Origin: COMBO-56-21 sp041494275
Lineage (GTDB): Archaea > Thermoplasmatota > Thermoplasmata > UBA10834
Length of the DNA stretch: 5,894 nucleotides
Reading direction: 5' to 3'
Assembly: GCA_041494275.1 (NCBI GenBank)
Contig: JBGQAM010000087.1
Span: 1-5,894 of the forward strand
The position numbers and the translations under genes were made by a program. How positions within the stretch are numbered: position 1 is the first letter of the stretch; each line of letters opens with the position of its first letter. A model generated the notes under the pieces. It saw nothing but the letters and a program-made list of their open reading frames with translations, was not told the origin of the DNA and did no database searches. Below, piece after piece: positions 1-5,131 of this stretch.

Positions 1-1
1 A

Positions 2-841
2 ACTCTCGTTGCGAGCGTCAGGAATTACGACAATCCGTGGCAGGTCCCGAGGCGCCAGAAATCGAAGTGGTCCGAAGGGCTAGGATTGAAGAGGAGAGGC
101 GAGGTGCTGTACTTCGCGGGTTGCTCAACGTCGCTGCTCTATCCGGAGTCTGCCAAGCGTGTCGTGAGGGTGATGAGGGCTTTGGGTGTTGAACCTGCGC
201 ACCTTGCCCAAGACGAGAAATGCTGCGGATCGACTGTACGGAAGCTCGGGGAGGAGCTGATGGCCCGAGAAAAGGCGGAGTCGTGCTTCAAGGACTTCAA
301 GGGGGCAGGAGCGAGGACCGTCATCACATCGTGCCCTGGTTGTTCGTCCGCTCTCAATCACTATCCAGATCTTGCAAAGAAGCATGGCGTGAAGGTCCAG
401 CATATTTCTCAGTTCCTGGATGAGCACCTGGACAAGTCGATGTGCAAACCAGTGAAAGGTCTCGAATCCGTGACCTTCCACGACCCCTGCGATCTGGGGA
501 GAGCCCAGAACCTGTATGATGAGCCGCGTCGGGTTCTGGCAAAAGCGCTTGGGCGCGACCTGATCGAGATGGAACTTACTAGGGCGAACAGCGCATGTTG
601 CGGATCGGGCTCTGGCGTGAAGAGCGCGTATGCAGGCCTCGCCGAGGCCATTGGACGGGATCGAGTCGCGATGGCGAAGGCTTCTGGTGCGAAAGTCGTC
701 GTCACGTCATGCCCTTGGTGCGAGCAGAATCTGAGAGAGTGTCAGGGAGAATCTCCAGCTGTCTCGGTGATGGATCTCGTCGACGTGGTGGAGCGGTCGT
801 TGTCCGAGACCGGAGCGAGAAGATCTGGGAAGCGTAGCTGA
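2..841 (+). CDS. HdrD/GlpC-like iron-sulfur protein with two CCG (cysteine-rich) domains, 5' partial
   Basis: The frame is open from base 2 to the TGA at 839-841, giving 279 visible residues; the true start lies left of the window. The TTG at 86 is a poor start, because upstream codons read RNYDNPW...PRRQ..KW, the linker that usually joins the N-terminal 4Fe-4S part to the CCG part in this family. Two full CCG domains follow. Counting from the first visible codon, cysteines are C41, CC74-75 and CPGC 111-114, then C163, CC199-200 and CPWC 237-240. In HdrB/HdrD such motifs bind non-cubane [4Fe-4S] clusters that handle disulfide or thiol chemistry; in GlcF/LldE/GlpC-like proteins they pass electrons from a flavin dehydrogenase. 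Which applies here cannot be told without the upstream neighbours. No membrane segment is visible and the tail is basic (RRSGKRS). The family is sure; the substrate is not. Confidence 0.9.
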   Translation, partial: TLVASVRNYDNPWQVPRRQKSKWSEGLGLKRRGEVLYFAGCSTSLLYPESAKRVVRVMRALGVEPAHLAQDEKCCGSTVRKLGEELMAREKAESCFKDFKGAGARTVITSCPGCSSALNHYPDLAKKHGVKVQHISQFLDEHLDKSMCKPVKGLESVTFHDPCDLGRAQNLYDEPRRVLAKALGRDLIEMELTRANSACCGSGSGVKSAYAGLAEAIGRDRVAMAKASGAKVVVTSCPWCEQNLRECQGESPAVSVMDLVDVVERSLSETGARRSGKRS

Positions 842-842
842 T

Positions 843-1415
843 TCAATCGCTTGTACTTCCCAGAAGATGTTCCCCGACAGTCGAGTAGATAGGACCCTGG
901 GGGTTCAGTACGCTCTTCTTTAGGAGGATTCTGTCCACCGGGTACTCTCCATAGTCCGTAGCAGCGTTGGTCCTGAGGATCTCCTGGACATTTATGATGT
1001 TCTTAGGGCTCCGAGTCCTGGCCAGTGTCAGATGCGGCACGAACCCCTTCTTGTCTCTCTCGAATCCCATGTCGCTCATCGAGCTGTCGAGCTTCCCAGC
1101 TATTTGCGTAAGGAACCTTCCATCCTCGATTCCAACCCAGACCACACGAATGTTGGACAGGGATGGGAATGCCCCCATCCCTTTCAGGCGCATCGAAAAG
1201 GGTCCGACGCCATCGGAGGCTTCTGCAATACGCGACATCACATCGTCGATGAGGTCCTCGTCGGTGTCGCCGAGGAACTTGAGGGTCAAGTGCATCAACT
1301 CCGTCCTGACGATCTTGAGGTCGGCACGCGATCGCTGAAGGTCTCTGACTGCAGATATCAGCGCTTCGGCTGGGCGGATGTCCACGGAAACGAACGCCCT
1401 GAACTTCACAGACAC
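843..1415 (-). CDS. thpR: RNA 2',3'-cyclic phosphodiesterase ThpR (2'-5' RNA ligase family, 2H phosphoesterase)
   Basis: A 190-residue cytosolic protein of typical length for the family. It carries the two HxTx signatures of 2H phosphoesterases: H42-L-T44 in MHLTLKFLG and H128-L-T130 in PHLTLAR. Family members hydrolyse RNA 2',3'-cyclic phosphates to 2'-phosphates and can reversibly join 2'-5' ends of tRNA halves in vitro; the physiological role in archaea is unsettled. The opening residues (VKFRAFVSVDI) fit the usual R-x-F-x-A/S-[IV] first strand. The start is GTG at 1413-1415, chosen because a strong Shine-Dalgarno (AGGAGGAG, 1424-1431) lies eight bases upstream. The gene is second in a minus-strand pair, 29 bases after the PrsW-family gene. 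Its stop is one base from the stop of the convergent iron-sulfur gene, so the two transcripts probably overlap at their 3' ends. Confidence 0.93.
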   Translation of the reverse strand: MSVKFRAFVSVDIRPAEALISAVRDLQRSRADLKIVRTELMHLTLKFLGDTDEDLIDDVMSRIAEASDGVGPFSMRLKGMGAFPSLSNIRVVWVGIEDGRFLTQIAGKLDSSMSDMGFERDKKGFVPHLTLARTRSPKNIINVQEILRTNAATDYGEYPVDRILLKKSVLNPQGPIYSTVGEHLLGSTSD

Positions 1416-1423
1416 TGGATGTG

Positions 1424-1431
1424 CTCCTCCT
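1424..1431 (-). promoter_or_regulatory. Shine-Dalgarno site of thpR
   Basis: The minus strand reads AGGAGGAG, eight bases before the GTG start at 1415. It lies in the 29-base gap after the PrsW-family stop. It decides the GTG start and indicates independent ribosome loading on the second gene of the pair. Confidence 0.75.
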
Positions 1432-1444
1432 ACTCATATCTCTT

Positions 1445-2224
1445 TCATCGTATGACGCCCGCTTGTTTCCGATACCTCGCGCGCGGGTCGTCGAGATCCC
1501 TGATCTTCGCCCTCACCATGGAAATCCCAACAACCGCTATCGCGAAGGCAGCCGCAAGACCGATCAGGTACGCGGATGGTCCGAGCTGGGATTCCGTCAA
1601 CGATCCGAAGGACGCAGCCAGATTGAAGACCCCGTGCATGAACACGCCTGCCAGATAGTAGGGAAGCCAGCTCTTCTTCTGGCGCGCGCTTCTGGCTATT
1701 CCGAGTCCGACGACCGATGTCGAGCTCGCATGGAGCAGCGCGGACGACAGGCTCCTTATGACGGCGGTCGCGATGAAAGCCTGTGCGCCACCGGAGAGAT
1801 AAGCATTGCTTTCGTACAGCAGGTTCTCAGTGGCTGCGAAGCCGAGGCCTGCAGCGGCTCCGAACACAATTCCATCCTCCAGCTCCGATATGAACCTGCG
1901 GTTCCTCAGCACTCCGATGGATTTCGTCAATTCCTCGGTGAAGGGCGCGATGACCACTGCTAGGAGCAGAGACTCGAGACTGGGATTGTGACCCAAGATA
2001 TCGGTGACTCTCTGGAAGTTCACCTTGAGGAGCATCATCAGCACTGCTTCAATCATCACTGCGAGGATGACCGAGATCACTGCGCCGTAGGAGAATATCC
2101 GGAGCAGTCTGGAATATGGCTCCCGACCGTACCTCTCCGTGTTCCTTATCCAGATGAGGTACACGAGCGAAGGTACAAAAGCTGCGGCCAGGAGGATGAT
2201 GATGTCCAAGATCTGAAGAGCCAT
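1445..2224 (-). CDS. PrsW-family intramembrane metalloprotease
   Basis: A multi-pass membrane protein of 259 residues from the ATG at 2222-2224 (an in-frame TTG at 2236 would add four). About seven hydrophobic segments are visible, near residues 4-26, 43-66, 84-103, 118-134, 147-176, 186-204 and 217-237. The family signatures are intact: EELTK (E97, E98, K101), a GLGFAATEN segment (E133, N134), H165 in LLHASS, and H197 and N201 in FMHGVFN. In bacteria, PrsW performs site-1 cleavage of an anti-sigma factor. Archaea lack that pathway, so the substrate here is unknown; the family also relates to CPBP/Rce1-type membrane proteases. I prefer the ATG because GTGAG lies just upstream and a weak box A at 2255-2262 would start transcription near 2233, past the TTG. 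It precedes thpR in an apparent two-gene operon. The C-terminal tail is charged and probably cytosolic. Confidence 0.88.
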   Translation of the reverse strand: MALQILDIIILLAAAFVPSLVYLIWIRNTERYGREPYSRLLRIFSYGAVISVILAVMIEAVLMMLLKVNFQRVTDILGHNPSLESLLLAVVIAPFTEELTKSIGVLRNRRFISELEDGIVFGAAAGLGFAATENLLYESNAYLSGGAQAFIATAVIRSLSSALLHASSTSVVGLGIARSARQKKSWLPYYLAGVFMHGVFNLAASFGSLTESQLGPSAYLIGLAAAFAIAVVGISMVRAKIRDLDDPRARYRKQAGVIR

Positions 2225-2254
2225 CTGCTCACTCAACTACAAAAACCACTGATC

Positions 2255-2262
2255 CATATTTC
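2255..2262 (-). promoter_or_regulatory. Possible box A (TATA) for the prsW-thpR unit
   Basis: The minus strand reads GAAATATG in a locally AT-rich stretch. A start about 25 bases downstream would fall near 2233, giving a short leader before the ATG at 2224. The match to the archaeal TTTAWATA consensus is only partial, so this is a weak call. Confidence 0.3.
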
Positions 2263-2309
2263 AAACTTGGTGGCGCGGATGTCGCGGAATCGCAAAGGGG
2301 AGAATGAAT

Positions 2310-2327
2310 TGGCCCTCTGTAGGGCCA
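2310..2327 (-). terminator. Hairpin downstream of the ferredoxin gene, possible 3' end
   Basis: TGGCCCT (2310-2316) and AGGGCCA (2321-2327) form a perfect 7-bp GC-rich stem with a 4-base loop. On the minus strand it lies 37 bases past the ferredoxin stop and is followed by a pyrimidine-rich stretch (AATTCATTCTCCCCTTT). Archaeal termination depends mostly on U-tracts, and this one is poor. The element may therefore act in 3'-end processing or stability, or lie in the upstream region of the prsW-like gene. Confidence 0.4.
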
Positions 2328-2331
2328 TTTG

Positions 2332-2343
2332 AGTCTGCAGACT
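2332..2343. repeat. 12-bp perfect palindrome between ferredoxin and prsW-like genes
   Basis: AGTCTGCAGACT equals its own reverse complement. It sits 21 bases past the ferredoxin stop and four bases from the 2310-2327 hairpin. It could be a second small stem-loop (4-bp stem, TGCA loop) in the ferredoxin 3' end or a protein site. The role is unknown. Confidence 0.45.
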
Positions 2344-2364
2344 AGGAACGAACGGGTTGGGGGC

Positions 2365-2544
2365 TCACTTCTTCTCTTCAACGGAGATCGAATTGTTCGG
2401 GCACTCGTCGACACAAGCTCCACAGTCAAGGCACTTCTTCTCGTCGACGACCGCAACGTCTTCGACCGTGATGGCACCCTCTGGGCATACATCCACGCAA
2501 GCACCGCAAGCAACGCATTCATCCTTGTTGACCTTCGCTGGCAT
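2365..2544 (-). CDS. Small 2[4Fe-4S] ferredoxin
   Basis: A 59-residue acidic, soluble electron carrier of usual size for a clostridial-type ferredoxin. Two C-x2-C-x2-C-x3-C-P motifs are complete: C10, C13, C16, C20 and C38, C41, C44, C48. As usual for the fold, three cysteines of one motif and the last of the other hold each cluster. The halves are a clear internal repeat (ACGACVDVCPEGAI versus DCGACVDECPNNSI). The ATG at 2542-2544 is chosen because GGAGGT (2551-2556) stands six bases upstream. A longer frame to 2610 would have to start upstream of the box A at 2587-2594, so it is not expected to be in the transcript. It appears monocistronic with its own promoter. Redox partners are not shown by context; the nearby CCG-domain protein is on another transcript. 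Confidence 0.95.
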   Translation of the reverse strand: MPAKVNKDECVACGACVDVCPEGAITVEDVAVVDEKKCLDCGACVDECPNNSISVEEKK

Positions 2545-2550
2545 CCGAAT

Positions 2551-2556
2551 ACCTCC
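2551..2556 (-). promoter_or_regulatory. Shine-Dalgarno site of the ferredoxin gene
   Basis: The minus strand reads GGAGGT six bases before the ATG at 2544. It fixes the start and excludes the 22-residue N-terminal extension that the open frame would allow. Confidence 0.8.
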
Positions 2557-2586
2557 GAGTCCTCGGCGTTCCGGAATTCCTCCCCA

Positions 2587-2594
2587 CATATAAA
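2587..2594 (-). promoter_or_regulatory. Archaeal box A (TATA) promoter of the ferredoxin gene
   Basis: The minus strand reads TTTATATG, close to the archaeal box A consensus. A start about 25 bases downstream would fall near 2565, leaving a leader of roughly 20 bases that contains the GGAGGT site. This is the best promoter in the window. Confidence 0.7.
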
Positions 2595-2601
2595 CGTTCG
2601 C

Positions 2602-2705
2602 GACCATCAAGCATATTATGTTAATATTAGCTGAACCGTGTTATTAAATTCTGGATTGGCCAATCCACGGGCTGTGATGGTCTCATGAATCGTCGAATTG
2701 ACCAT
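2602..2705. repeat. Three copies of a GACCAT hexamer in the divergent promoter region
   Basis: GACCAT occurs at 2602-2607 and 2700-2705 on plus and at 2677-2682 on minus (read as ATGGTC). The first and the minus-strand copy extend to an 8-base inverted repeat, GACCATCA (2602-2609) and TGATGGTC (2675-2682). The last two form ATGGTC-N17-GACCAT, about two helical turns between centres. The outer copies sit 7 and 8 bases upstream of the ferredoxin box A and of a possible amidohydrolase box A. This placement suggests a shared regulator site, but the unit is short. Confidence 0.4.
2652..2667. promoter_or_regulatory. 16-bp perfect palindrome, candidate operator
   Basis: TGGATTGGCCAATCCA is its own reverse complement and lies midway in the divergent intergenic region. 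It follows directly on an AT-rich TTATTAAA (2641-2648) that could be a box A for the amidohydrolase, so a bound repressor there would cover the start site near 2670. The function is inferred from position and symmetry only. Confidence 0.45.
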
Positions 2706-2713
2706 GCGCCGGC

Positions 2714-2721
2714 AAATTATT
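2714..2721 (+). promoter_or_regulatory. Possible box A of the amidohydrolase-usp-CBS-glyS unit
   Basis: AAATTATT lies about 38 bases before the ATG at 2756. A start near 2743 would leave a short leader and would exclude the TTG at 2738. TTATTAAA at 2641-2648 is an alternative with a leader of about 85 bases. Neither is a strong consensus match. Confidence 0.3.
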
Positions 2722-2755
2722 AGAAAGAAGTACTGCATTGAGCAACGAGTTGCCC

Positions 2756-3835
2756 ATGAAAGAGACTCTTGCAGGCAAATGGCTCCTAACGTACGATGGA
2801 GTTGTTCGGGGATACCTTAGGATTGAGGAGGATAGTGTATCAGAGGTCTGCCTGGGTGAGGCCCCCTCCGACTCCCTGAAGGCCATTGTGGTCCCTGGCT
2901 TCGTGAACGCCCACACCCACATCGGCGATTCGGTCGCATTCCCGGCACCGAAGGGTTCCGTGAAAGACATCGTTGGTCCCCCTGACGGCTACAAGCACAG
3001 GATCTTGCGCTCAGCCAATAGGAAGTCAAAGATCGACGCAATGAAGGAGTCAATCAGGCTCATGTCGCGCACAGGGACCTCGGCATTCATGGATTTCAGA
3101 GAAGGCGGTCTCGAGGGTCTGAAGGAATTCGCCGATGCGCTTGCGGGCGACTCTCTGAAATCAGTAGCGCTCGGGAGACCGATAGGGGCCGAGTCCAAGG
3201 GGCGTGAGGTCAACGCCATTCTGGACGCGTGTGATGGGATAGGCATGAGCGCCTACCGGGACTGGCCTGTGGAGTTCCTTCGAGATGTCTCGAGGGCAGC
3301 CAAATCCAAAAAGAAGATGTTCGCTCTGCATGCGAGCGAGGTCGTCCGTGAGGACTTGGGACCGATCTTGGACCTTGGGCCGTCATTCCTGGTTCACATG
3401 ACTTGCGCGCTCGAAAGCGACCTTGTCCTCTGCGCTCGGGAGAATCTGCCGATAGTCGTGTGTCCTCGCTCCAACGAGTTCTTCGGCCTCTGTCCGGACA
3501 TCCCAATGATGCTGAGATCTGGAGTCACTGTGGGGTTAGGCACTGACAACTGCATGGTTTCGAAACCCGACATGCTAGAGGAAATCAAGGCTGCCTACAG
3601 ACTCAGCAAGGCGAAGGGTGGGATCACCCCCCTGGAGGCGGTCCGCCTGGCGTCATTCTCCGGGCGCAAAGTCTTAAATGCGAACGGGAATATAACTACG
3701 GAAATCGCCGTCAAAGACGACCTAGCAGTCATTGGTATTGGAGGCGACGATCCCCTCCGCGACCTCGTGACTGTGGGAAGGTCGGAGAGCATCAAGGCGG
3801 TCGTGCGCGGAGGAAAGGTGTGGTGGAGGTCCTAG
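2756..3835 (+). CDS. Metal-dependent amidohydrolase, cytosine/guanine deaminase-like (COG0402 type), substrate unknown
   Basis: A cytosolic TIM-barrel hydrolase of 359 residues from the ATG at 2756; a TTG at 2738 would add six. The metal-site order is complete: H53-x-H55 in the VNAHTHIGD segment, H192 in HASE with E195, H214 in VHMT, and D264 in GLGTDN. A VCPRSN segment lies between the last two. This H-x-H, H, H, D pattern without a carboxylated lysine is that of mononuclear deaminases such as cytosine, guanine and adenosine-type enzymes. A small N-terminal beta part (GKWLLTYDG) and a matching C-terminal strand (VRGGKVWW) frame the barrel. The length is short next to the 400-450 residues common in SAH/5'-deoxyadenosine deaminases. 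After the HxH comes a distinctive PPDGYKHRIL segment. The exact substrate cannot be read. It is first in a tight run with UspA, CBS and GlyRS genes, with two bases to the preferred UspA start. Confidence 0.88.
   Translation: MKETLAGKWLLTYDGVVRGYLRIEEDSVSEVCLGEAPSDSLKAIVVPGFVNAHTHIGDSVAFPAPKGSVKDIVGPPDGYKHRILRSANRKSKIDAMKESIRLMSRTGTSAFMDFREGGLEGLKEFADALAGDSLKSVALGRPIGAESKGREVNAILDACDGIGMSAYRDWPVEFLRDVSRAAKSKKKMFALHASEVVREDLGPILDLGPSFLVHMTCALESDLVLCARENLPIVVCPRSNEFFGLCPDIPMMLRSGVTVGLGTDNCMVSKPDMLEEIKAAYRLSKAKGGITPLEAVRLASFSGRKVLNANGNITTEIAVKDDLAVIGIGGDDPLRDLVTVGRSESIKAVVRGGKVWWRS
3825..3830 (+). promoter_or_regulatory. Shine-Dalgarno site deciding the UspA start
   Basis: GGAGGT lies inside the last codons of the amidohydrolase, seven bases before the TTG at 3838. 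A second GGAGG at 3809-3813 stands six bases before a GTG at 3820, so two starts are possible. Confidence 0.55.
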
Positions 3836-3837
3836 GT

Positions 3838-4275
3838 TTGGACGAGATCAAACGGATACTGATAGCAACCGATGGTTCCGAGTACACCAAGGAAGCAGTG
3901 TCCACTGGTCTGCGTCTCGCGAAGATACTCGGAGCCGATGTCACCGCGTTATATGTTATCGACCAGACTTCCTTCGTGAGCTTCCCGATTGATTCGTCCA
4001 TAGTGAGTGTCTACTCGCTCCTCGAGAACGAGGGCAAGCGCGCGGTGGATGAGGTCAAGAAGGAGGGCGAATTGCAGGGAGTCAAGGTGACTCCAGTCGT
4101 CGTCGAAGGCTCTCCTACCAGGAAGATCGTCGAGATGGCGGCTGATTTCGACCTTGTCGTGATAGGCACTCTGGGCCGGTCCGCTCTCTCGAAGTTGTTC
4201 ATGGGCAGCGTTGCCGAGAGAGTCACCAGATACGCTCCGTGCCCTGTGCTTGTGGTCAGAAACCGGAAGAGGTGA
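3838..4275 (+). CDS. Universal stress protein, UspA family, ATP-binding type
   Basis: A 145-residue single-domain Usp, the usual length. The N-terminal strand reads IKRILIATDGS (D12, G13, S14), and the C-terminal nucleotide motif is complete: G110-x2-G113-x9-G123-S124, within VIGTLGRS and FMGSV. This G-2x-G-9x-G-S/T pattern marks the ATP-binding subfamily, typified by MJ0577; members act as homodimers in the cytosol, and their signalling roles are mostly unknown. The TTG at 3838 is preferred because it gives the typical MDEIKRIL opening and has GGAGGT seven bases upstream. A GTG at 3820, also with a GGAGG site, would add six residues and overlap the amidohydrolase by 16 bases. The stop (4273-4275) lies inside the ribosome site of the CBS gene, so translation of the two is probably coupled. 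Confidence 0.93.
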   Translation: MDEIKRILIATDGSEYTKEAVSTGLRLAKILGADVTALYVIDQTSFVSFPIDSSIVSVYSLLENEGKRAVDEVKKEGELQGVKVTPVVVEGSPTRKIVEMAADFDLVVIGTLGRSALSKLFMGSVAERVTRYAPCPVLVVRNRKR

Positions 4276-4276
4276 T
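4269..4276 (+). promoter_or_regulatory. Shine-Dalgarno site of the CBS gene
   Basis: GAGGTGAT, a full match to the archaeal 16S 3' end, seven bases before the ATG at 4284. It overlaps the UspA stop codon. It rules out a longer start at 4239 inside uspA. Confidence 0.8.
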
Positions 4277-4283
4277 CGGGGAC

Positions 4284-5126
4284 ATGAAGGTCAAAGAGAT
4301 CATGACCGAGAACCCGATTGTCGCGGAGCTTCCGGGCACCAGGACGGAAGTACTCAAGAAACTGGTGAAGAACAACCTCACAGGTCTTCCGGTGGTGAAG
4401 GCTGATGACCGGACCCTTGCTGGCTTCGTAACAAGGCAGGACATATTCGCAAAGCCCGACGAGGAGCAGCTCGCCCTCGTCATTCGACGCGATATTCCGA
4501 CCATCAGCCCCAATGCGAGCGTCAGGGATGCGGCTAGGACTCTGGTCGAGAATCGCCTCAGCCATCTGCCGGTCGTGGAGAAGAACAAGCTAGTGGGCTT
4601 GGTCACGCCGACGGATCTTCTAATAGTCGTCGAGAAGGACAACCCTCAGATAGCGGTCGAGGAGATAGTCCACTCCCCGTGCATACCGATCTATGGCGGC
4701 GCGCCACTATCCGTCGCGCTCGCAACTTTCAGAGCGGCGAAGGTGTACGCCCTGCCTGTCCTGGATGACGACGCGAAGCTCGTCGGGATAATCACGGACA
4801 GGGACATCTTCAATCAGACCGTGGTCGACAGCTCAGTCGTAATGAGCGATCTGGGCATCAGCGACGACGAGGACAATTGGACCTGGGAGGGCCTCAGGAA
4901 CGTGATGAAGCTTTGGTACGAGGTCTCAAGAGTCGACCTGCCGAAGTTGACGGTCAGGGAGATTATGATCAAGAACCCAATGACGGTGTTCAGGAAAACT
5001 CTGGTGGGGGACGCCGCTCGAACAATGAGAAAGAACGACTTCGGGCAGCTGCCTGTCAGAGACTCCAAGGACAACCTCGTGGCGATGGTTTATGACATAG
5101 ATGTGATATCAACGCTCACGAAGTGA
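4284..5126 (+). CDS. Protein with four CBS domains (two Bateman modules)
   Basis: A 280-residue soluble protein made almost only of CBS motifs: residues 1-57, 66-118, 125-178 and 221-280. Pairs of CBS domains bind adenine nucleotides (AMP, ATP, SAM and others) and usually sense energy state or regulate a partner. The ribose-contacting T-x-x-D is present in the first three (T50-D53, T108-D111, T171-D174); the fourth has Y270-x-x-D273 instead. Between domains 3 and 4 lies an insert (about 180-220) with an acidic GISDDEDN stretch, then WTWEGLRNVM and LWYEVS, which resembles a linker I associate with archaeal multi-CBS proteins. There is no attached catalytic or DNA-binding domain, so it probably acts on a partner. 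The start is fixed by GAGGTGAT seven bases upstream. It is eight bases after uspA and overlaps or abuts glyS. Confidence 0.93.
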   Translation: MKVKEIMTENPIVAELPGTRTEVLKKLVKNNLTGLPVVKADDRTLAGFVTRQDIFAKPDEEQLALVIRRDIPTISPNASVRDAARTLVENRLSHLPVVEKNKLVGLVTPTDLLIVVEKDNPQIAVEEIVHSPCIPIYGGAPLSVALATFRAAKVYALPVLDDDAKLVGIITDRDIFNQTVVDSSVVMSDLGISDDEDNWTWEGLRNVMKLWYEVSRVDLPKLTVREIMIKNPMTVFRKTLVGDAARTMRKNDFGQLPVRDSKDNLVAMVYDIDVISTLTK

Positions 5127-5131
5127 TGCTC

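Noticed and set aside
10..22. 13-base repeat TGCGAGCGTCAGG, found again near 4516
   Set aside because: Both copies lie in coding frames and encode A-S-V-R in unrelated proteins; chance plus codon preference explains it.
86..841. Iron-sulfur gene starting at TTG 86
   Set aside because: The frame is open to the window edge and the upstream codons encode a family-typical linker, so the TTG is an internal leucine codon.
1032..1963. Long plus-strand open frames opposite thpR and the prsW-like gene (1032-1658 and 1421-1963)
   Set aside because: They lack recognisable domains and run antisense to well-supported genes; high GC makes such shadow frames common.
2545..2610. 22-residue N-terminal extension of the ferredoxin
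   Set aside because: It would begin upstream of the box A at 2587-2594, and a good ribosome site fixes the start at 2544.
2545..2755. tRNA, small RNA gene or CRISPR in the intergenic region
   Set aside because: No cloverleaf or regular repeat-spacer pattern is visible; the inverted repeats there fit promoter sites better.
4239..4283. CBS protein starting inside uspA at 4239
   Set aside because: A perfect GAGGTGAT stands before the ATG at 4284, and the extra residues do not belong to a CBS fold.
4011..4642. Minus-strand open frames opposite uspA and the CBS gene
   Set aside because: They are shadows of two genes with complete family motifs and strong ribosome sites; no domain is visible in them.
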